Part shown: piece after piece, positions 60,674-64,000 of the stretch
Layout: every line of letters begins with the position of its first letter
How positions within the stretch are numbered: the first letter of the stretch is position 1
Origin: Henriciella barbarensis
GTDB taxonomy: Bacteria; Pseudomonadota; Alphaproteobacteria; Caulobacterales; Hyphomonadaceae
Assembly: GCF_003576345.1 (NCBI RefSeq)
Contig: NZ_QWGB01000009.1
Location: 149,513 to 213,512, forward strand
DNA length: 64,000 nucleotides
Direction: 5' to 3'
The notes under the pieces: model-generated
Told to the model about the DNA's origin: nothing
Seen by the model: the letters and a program-made list of their open reading frames with translations, nothing else
The model's database searches: none
Program-made: the position numbers and the translations under genes

Positions 60674-61699
60674 ATGGGCGCGTTTGAACGCTATCTTTCA
60701 GTCTGGGTCGCCCTGGCCATCGTGGTGAGCATTGGTCTGGGACAGGTCTTGCCCGGCGCATTCGGTGCGCTGGCGGGCTTTGAATATGCCAATGTGAACT
60801 TTGCGGTCGCCATCCTCATCTGGGCGATGGTCTGGCCGATGATGATCGGGGTGGACTTCTCCTCGCTCGCCCGGGTGGGGGAAAAGCCGAAAGGCCTCCT
60901 CATCACGCTGGTGGTGAACTGGCTCATCAAGCCTTTTACCATGGCCGCGCTGGGGGTGGTCTTTTTTCGTTATGTCTTTGCCGGGCTGATCCCCGAAGCG
61001 GATGCGGAGGGCTATATCGCAGGACTGATCCTGCTCGGTGCGGCGCCCTGTACGGCGATGGTCTTCATCTGGTCACAGCTGACGCGCGGCGACCCGAACT
61101 ACACCCTCGTCCAGGTCAGCGTGAATGACGCGATCATGGTCGTCGCCTTCGCGCCCATCGTAGCGCTGCTGCTCGGGATGACCGACATCATCGTGCCGTG
61201 GGAAACGCTGCTGCTCTCGGTCGCACTCTATGTCGTCGTGCCGCTGGTGGCGGGGATCGCGGTGCGCCAGATGCTGAAGGCGCGGGGCGGAGAGGCGGCC
61301 GTCGAAGGCTTCATCGAGCGGGTAAAGCCCGCCTCGGTGCTCGGCTTGCTTCTGACCGTGGTCCTCCTCTTCGGGTTTCAGGGCGAGGTGATCCTCTCCC
61401 AGCCGCTGGTCATCGCGCTGATCGCCGTGCCGATCTTTATCCAGTCCTATGGCATGTTCGCGCTCGCCTATGGCGCGGCCTATGCGCTGAAAGTCCCGCA
61501 CAATGTGGCCGCGCCCTGCGCGCTGATCGGGACGTCGAACTTCTTTGAACTGGCCGTGGCTGTGGCGATCTCTCTGTTCGGGCTAAATTCAGGTGCGGCG
61601 CTCGCAACTGTTGTTGGTGTGCTGGTGGAGGTGCCGGTGATGCTGTCTCTCGTGGCGTTTGCGAACCGGACGCGGGGGGCTTTTGTAGAGGAGGGCTGA
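60674..61699 (+). CDS. acr3: ACR3-family arsenite efflux transporter
   Basis: A 341-residue membrane protein with ten membrane helices. The conserved Cys lies in [31 protein letters not shown], which is the ACR3 fourth-helix motif. It exports As(III) with proton coupling. The order arsR-acr3 without arsC is a small resistance operon. It is followed by repeats and an IS element, so this operon lies at the edge of an accessory region. Confidence 0.94.
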   Translation: MGAFERYLSVWVALAIVVSIGLGQVLPGAFGALAGFEYANVNFAVAILIWAMVWPMMIGVDFSSLARVGEKPKGLLITLVVNWLIKPFTMAALGVVFFRYVFAGLIPEADAEGYIAGLILLGAAPCTAMVFIWSQLTRGDPNYTLVQVSVNDAIMVVAFAPIVALLLGMTDIIVPWETLLLSVALYVVVPLVAGIAVRQMLKARGGEAAVEGFIERVKPASVLGLLLTVVLLFGFQGEVILSQPLVIALIAVPIFIQSYGMFALAYGAAYALKVPHNVAAPCALIGTSNFFELAVAVAISLFGLNSGAALATVVGVLVEVPVMLSLVAFANRTRGAFVEEG

Positions 61700-61707
61700 T
61701 GCCTTCT

Positions 61708-61729
61708 CCCTTCTCCCTCGGGAGAAGGG
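61708..61729. repeat. Inverted repeat (10-bp stem) after acr3
   Basis: CCCTTCTCCC (61708-61717), two bases, GGGAGAAGGG (61720-61729). This is the well-known dispersed intergenic palindrome type of many proteobacteria (CCTTCTCCC...GGGAGAAGG). No T-tract follows, so it is not a normal terminator, though it can end or stabilise the acr3 transcript. Confidence 0.75.
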
Positions 61730-61879
61730 CCGGGGATGAGGGGGGGCTGCCTCTCATCAAGTGCTGCGGGTGGCAGTGATTGGTCGGGAGTATCGCTGCG
61801 GCTTCAGTTTCTGATACGGCTTCTGCTTCCCCTCACCCCGTGCTCCGGCGCATCGCAGTGCGATGCTTCTTCCTCCGCA

Positions 61880-61899
61880 CCCTCTCCCCAAGGAGAGGG
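61880..61899. repeat. Inverted repeat (8-bp stem)
   Basis: CCCTCTCC (61880-61887), CCAA loop, GGAGAGGG (61892-61899). Same general repeat class as at 61708, in the gap after acr3. Confidence 0.65.
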
Positions 61900-61914
61900 G
61901 AATACGCCCGCCTC

Positions 61915-62409
61915 CTACTCCACACAGCACAAGCGCCCGCAGGCTCCGTTGGGGGAGTGCGGGGTGGGTCCGACTTTGTTGCACGAGATCCCGGCCTTCG
62001 CCGGGATGAGCGGATCACTATTGATCGGCGGGGCGCGGGCGGTGGTTTTGGTGGGGTGTCGCTCTGGTGTGAGGGCGGTGTGCCCCTGGTGCAGCGGCGG
62101 TGTAGGCGCGGTGCATAGGGTGAGCGCGGTCCAGGCAGGCTCAAGCTGCAAGGCGGGGCGTGTCCAGGGGGCGGGGGTATAGGCGGCGGGCAGCGCGGCG
62201 CGCTGGGCCTGCTCGGCCTCTGTCAGTTCCCATGCCGAGACCCAGATGACGCCATCCTCGCGCACATGCCAGTTCACCCAGCTGCGGCCGTCCGCCCTCG
62301 CTTCGTCAAAAGTGGCGCTCAGCCGGCCCAGATAATGAAACAGCGTCCGCCAGTGCCGCACCGGCACCCCCATCAGACAGCTCCATATGATCGCCCAGCT
62401 CAGCTCCAT
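61915..62409 (-). CDS. Hypothetical protein whose C-terminus is encoded by repeats
   Basis: A 164-residue open frame. The first 100 residues (HWRTLFHYLGRLSATFDEAR, RSWVNWHVREDGVIWVSAWEL) look like a real folded segment. The end (PLIPAKAGIS...) is the translation of a dispersed palindromic repeat at 61988-62007, not of conserved coding sequence. The gene may once have ended earlier and been extended or cut by repeat insertion. It could also begin at the internal Met at 62373. Confidence 0.4.
   Translation of the reverse strand: MELSWAIIWSCLMGVPVRHWRTLFHYLGRLSATFDEARADGRSWVNWHVREDGVIWVSAWELTEAEQAQRAALPAAYTPAPWTRPALQLEPAWTALTLCTAPTPPLHQGHTALTPERHPTKTTARAPPINSDPLIPAKAGISCNKVGPTPHSPNGACGRLCCVE
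61988..62007. repeat. Inverted repeat (ATCCCGGC-CTTC-GCCGGGAT)
   Basis: An 8-base perfect stem with a CTTC tetraloop, at the 3' part of the minus-strand hypothetical gene. This GC palindrome is a common dispersed element; in translation it gives the PAKAGIS peptide seen here. Confidence 0.7.
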
Positions 62410-62730
62410 GCGGCAGCGTTATGGACGGGCGCGCGGGGAGGGGGATGTTAGACCTGCACAGGCTGAGCTTTCTCGTCGATTACGCCGCCTGCCGCAAAGC
62501 CAAGAATTACTTTCTTCCAATCCGGCCAAAATTCGCAATCGAGAAGCCTCAATATTGCATCGCGACACAATTCATCGAACACGTGAAGTTCCTTAGATCC
62601 CAGTCCCAATTCCTTTTCGTTTTTCTTTGACAGTTTTCCATTATGTACCGCCGCAGAACGAAGGCGATAAAGCTTAGCTACGGTGTCGAACGTTCTTAAT
62701 CGGCTTTCAGAATTATCGGGGTTTAAAAAC
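62410..62730. other. Low-GC gap before the insertion sequence
   Basis: About 320 bases with clearly lower GC after 62500 than the rest of the window. One short plus-strand frame (62421-62630, 69 codons) has no recognised family and no good ribosome binding site, so it is not called as a gene. The stretch may be a remnant of other transferred DNA disrupted by the IS. Confidence 0.45.
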
Positions 62731-62744
62731 TGACCCAGCCCCGT
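62731..62744 (+). repeat. Left terminal inverted repeat of the IS
   Basis: TGACCCAGCCCCGT, matching the complement of the last 14 bases of the window exactly; similarity continues imperfectly for about ten bases inside. Confidence 0.93.
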
Positions 62745-62756
62745 GATCCGGGCCGT

Positions 62757-63683
62757 TCATTCGGAGAGTCTGTTCGCCTTTCTTTCTGTTGGTTGGTTTG
62801 AGGTCAAGGCCCGGCGAGCGGAGCCACCGCGACGCTCAAGCGAGCCGGGCCGGTGTCTGCGGTGCTGAGCGGCATAGGTCAACGGAGCAAGTCCGCCGAG
62901 TGCGGTGTGCGGCCGTGTCGTGTTGTAATCGATCCGCCAGGCTTCGATGATGCGCCGGGCGTCACCGAGACTGTCGAAGAGATGCTCGTTCAGGCACTCG
63001 TCGCGCAGCCGGCCGTTGAAGCTTTCGACGAAGGCATTCTGTGTCGGCTTTCCCGGCGCGATGTAATGCCACTCGATGCCGACCTCGCGGACCCATTTCA
63101 GGATCGCATGACTGGTGAGCTCAGTGCCATTGTCGGAGACGATCATCTTCGGAGCGCCCCGCTGGGCGATGAGGCGGGACAGCTCCCTCGCGACCCGCAC
63201 GCCGGACAAGGAGACATCGACGACCACAGCCAGGGCTTCCCGGGAGAAGTCGTCGACAACACAGAGCGTGCGGAACCGGCGGCCATCGCTGAGGGCATCC
63301 GACACGAAGTCCAGGCTCCATCGCTCATTCGCCTGTTCCGGCAGGAGCATGGGCGAACGCGTGCCTGTCGCCCGCTTTCGCCCGCGTCGTCGTTTCACGG
63401 CCAACCCCTCCTCGGCATAGATGCGGTAGATCTTCTTGTGATTGGCACTGAGGCCCTCGCGGTCCAGCAGGATGCCGAGCCTGCGATAGCCGAACCGGCG
63501 GCGTTCACCAGCCAGCTCCCGTAGCCTCTGGCGCAGCTTCTCGTCACCGCCATCGCGTTTCTCATACTGGAAGGTGGACCGATCGAGATCGGCCAGCAGG
63601 CAGGCCCGACGCTCCGACAGGCCATGCGTTTCCATCACGTGGTGCACGGCCTTCCGCTTCGCATCGGGCGTCAGAAGTTTTTT
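62757..63683 (-). CDS. IS3-family transposase OrfB (DDE integrase part)
   Basis: A 308-codon frame from the slippage site to the stop at 62757, normally made as an OrfAB fusion of about 393 residues. An HTH_21-like start ([30 protein letters not shown]) precedes the rve catalytic domain: Asp in RWSLDFVSD, Asp in [11 protein letters not shown] and Glu in [16 protein letters not shown]. The upstream part of the longer open frame (to 63944) is a shadow of OrfA. The intact motifs suggest a functional enzyme. Confidence 0.93.
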   Translation of the reverse strand, partial: KKLLTPDAKRKAVHHVMETHGLSERRACLLADLDRSTFQYEKRDGGDEKLRQRLRELAGERRRFGYRRLGILLDREGLSANHKKIYRIYAEEGLAVKRRRGRKRATGTRSPMLLPEQANERWSLDFVSDALSDGRRFRTLCVVDDFSREALAVVVDVSLSGVRVARELSRLIAQRGAPKMIVSDNGTELTSHAILKWVREVGIEWHYIAPGKPTQNAFVESFNGRLRDECLNEHLFDSLGDARRIIEAWRIDYNTTRPHTALGGLAPLTYAAQHRRHRPGSLERRGGSARRALTSNQPTERKANRLSE

Positions 63684-63937
63684 GTCGCCAGGTCCTTCAG
63701 GGCGGCATTGTCCAGCATGGCATCGGCCAGGAGGCGCTTCAGCTTCGAGTTCTCCTCCTCCAGCGTCTTCAACCGCCGGGCGTCCGACACCGTCATGCCG
63801 CCGAACTTCGCCTTGTACTTGTAGAAGGTCGCATCCGAGATGCCGTACTTGCGGCAGATATCGGCCGTCTTCACACCAGCTTCGTGCTCCCGGATCATCC
63901 CAATGATCTGTTCTTCGGAAAATCGTGATTTGCGCAT
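63671..63937 (-). CDS. IS3-family transposase OrfA
   Basis: An 88-residue protein: HTH ([46 protein letters not shown]) and a leucine-zipper helix ([21 protein letters not shown]). It binds the IS ends and pairs with OrfB. It ends at the slippage region AAAAAAC (63677-63683), where translation can shift -1 into OrfB. Confidence 0.94.
   Translation of the reverse strand: MRKSRFSEEQIIGMIREHEAGVKTADICRKYGISDATFYKYKAKFGGMTVSDARRLKTLEEENSKLKRLLADAMLDNAALKDLATKNF
63677..63683 (-). other. Programmed -1 frameshift heptamer (A AAA AAC)
   Basis: The minus strand reads A-AAA-AAC with the OrfA codons ACA, AAA, AAC in zero frame, the ideal phase for tandem slippage into AAA AAA CTT, which is the OrfB frame. 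The OrfA stop is two codons after it. Confidence 0.88.
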
Positions 63938-63986
63938 CTGTCATCCTCTTCGTGTCGAGGACTCTGCAAATTCATGGCCGGAAATT

Positions 63987-64000
63987 ACGGGGCTGGGTCA
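63987..64000 (-). repeat. Right terminal inverted repeat of the IS
   Basis: ACGGGGCTGGGTCA at the extreme end of the window, the exact complement of the left repeat. Confidence 0.93.

Larger units (their letters stand above)
62731..64000 (-). mobile_element. IS3-family insertion sequence (IS407-like), complete
   Basis: A 1,270-base element with perfect 14-base terminal inverted repeats starting TG and ending CA, and two overlapping frames joined by a -1 slippage site. The OrfA and OrfB protein types resemble the IS407/IS51 groups. The right end coincides with base 64,000, so the target duplication cannot be read; the left flank ends GTTTAAAAAC. Confidence 0.93.

Noticed and set aside
62421..62630. 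69-codon plus-strand frame before the IS
   Set aside because: No good ribosome binding site, low-GC context and no family; not supported as a gene.
61700..64000. A defence island or new mobile system beside the IS
   Set aside because: Only an arsenic operon, dispersed palindromes, one weak frame and an ordinary IS3-type element are present; no nuclease, helicase or toxin-antitoxin genes.

Overview
The window looks like a chromosomal segment of a GC-rich alphaproteobacterium of the Caulobacterales/Hyphomonadaceae type. The reasons are a gcrA cell-cycle regulator gene, GANTC and CtrA-like sites beside ftsZ, a meso-diaminopimelate type MurE, the alphaproteobacterial proA-nadD-rsfS-rlmH block, and the order ftsZ-lpxC-bamD-recN-ligA after the division and cell wall (dcw) cluster. 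This placement is inference from gene content. No rRNA or tRNA gene was seen.

Layout. Bases 1-5,000 hold the 3' end of purL, two exported metallopeptidases (M2 and M28), bolA and a PAN-domain exported protein. Bases 5,000-16,640 hold mostly minus-strand housekeeping genes: an ABC-F ATPase (Uup), an orphan ABC-2 permease, a CPA2 antiporter, a TorF-type porin, an SDR, rlmH, rsfS, nadD, proA and trkH. gcrA lies among them on the plus strand. Bases 16,830-38,650 are the dcw cluster: mraZ-rsmH-ftsL-ftsI-murE-murF-mraY-murD-ftsW-murG-murC-murB, then an antiparallel insertion of a TonB-dependent receptor and a formate/nitrite-type transporter, then ddl-ftsQ-ftsA-ftsZ. Many dcw genes overlap by a few bases, which suggests translational coupling. 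Bases 38,700-45,000 carry lpxC, an XRE regulator, bamD, recN and ligA.

Bases 45,000-53,300 hold an M24 aminopeptidase, prmA, an exported cyclophilin, a Tyr-rich exported protein, dapB, a thiolase and a sigma54-dependent response regulator. Bases 53,300-61,700 hold mainly small plus-strand metabolic and repair genes (Ada-like methyltransferase, glyoxalase, ABC1 kinase, CPBP protease, thioesterase, hydrolase, GNAT), one minus-strand DUF421 gene, and an arsR-acr3 pair. Bases 61,700-62,730 are repeat-rich and low in coding. Bases 62,731-64,000 are a complete IS3-family insertion sequence whose right end is the last base of the window.

Functionally the centre is a near-complete set of cytoplasmic peptidoglycan precursor steps (MurB to MurG, MraY, Ddl) with divisome proteins (FtsL, I, W, Q, A, Z). 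It is flanked by envelope genes for lipid A (LpxC), outer-membrane assembly (BamD) and lysine/DAP supply (DapB). Candidate control sites fit known circuits: 10-bp-phased MraZ repeats before mraZ, a CtrA-like box with GANTC sites before ftsZ, and DnaA-box-like sites before gcrA. I found no CRISPR array, recognisable defence island or prophage, and no convincing wholly new system. The most unusual points are the receptor/transporter insertion in the dcw cluster and the well-preserved regulatory sites.
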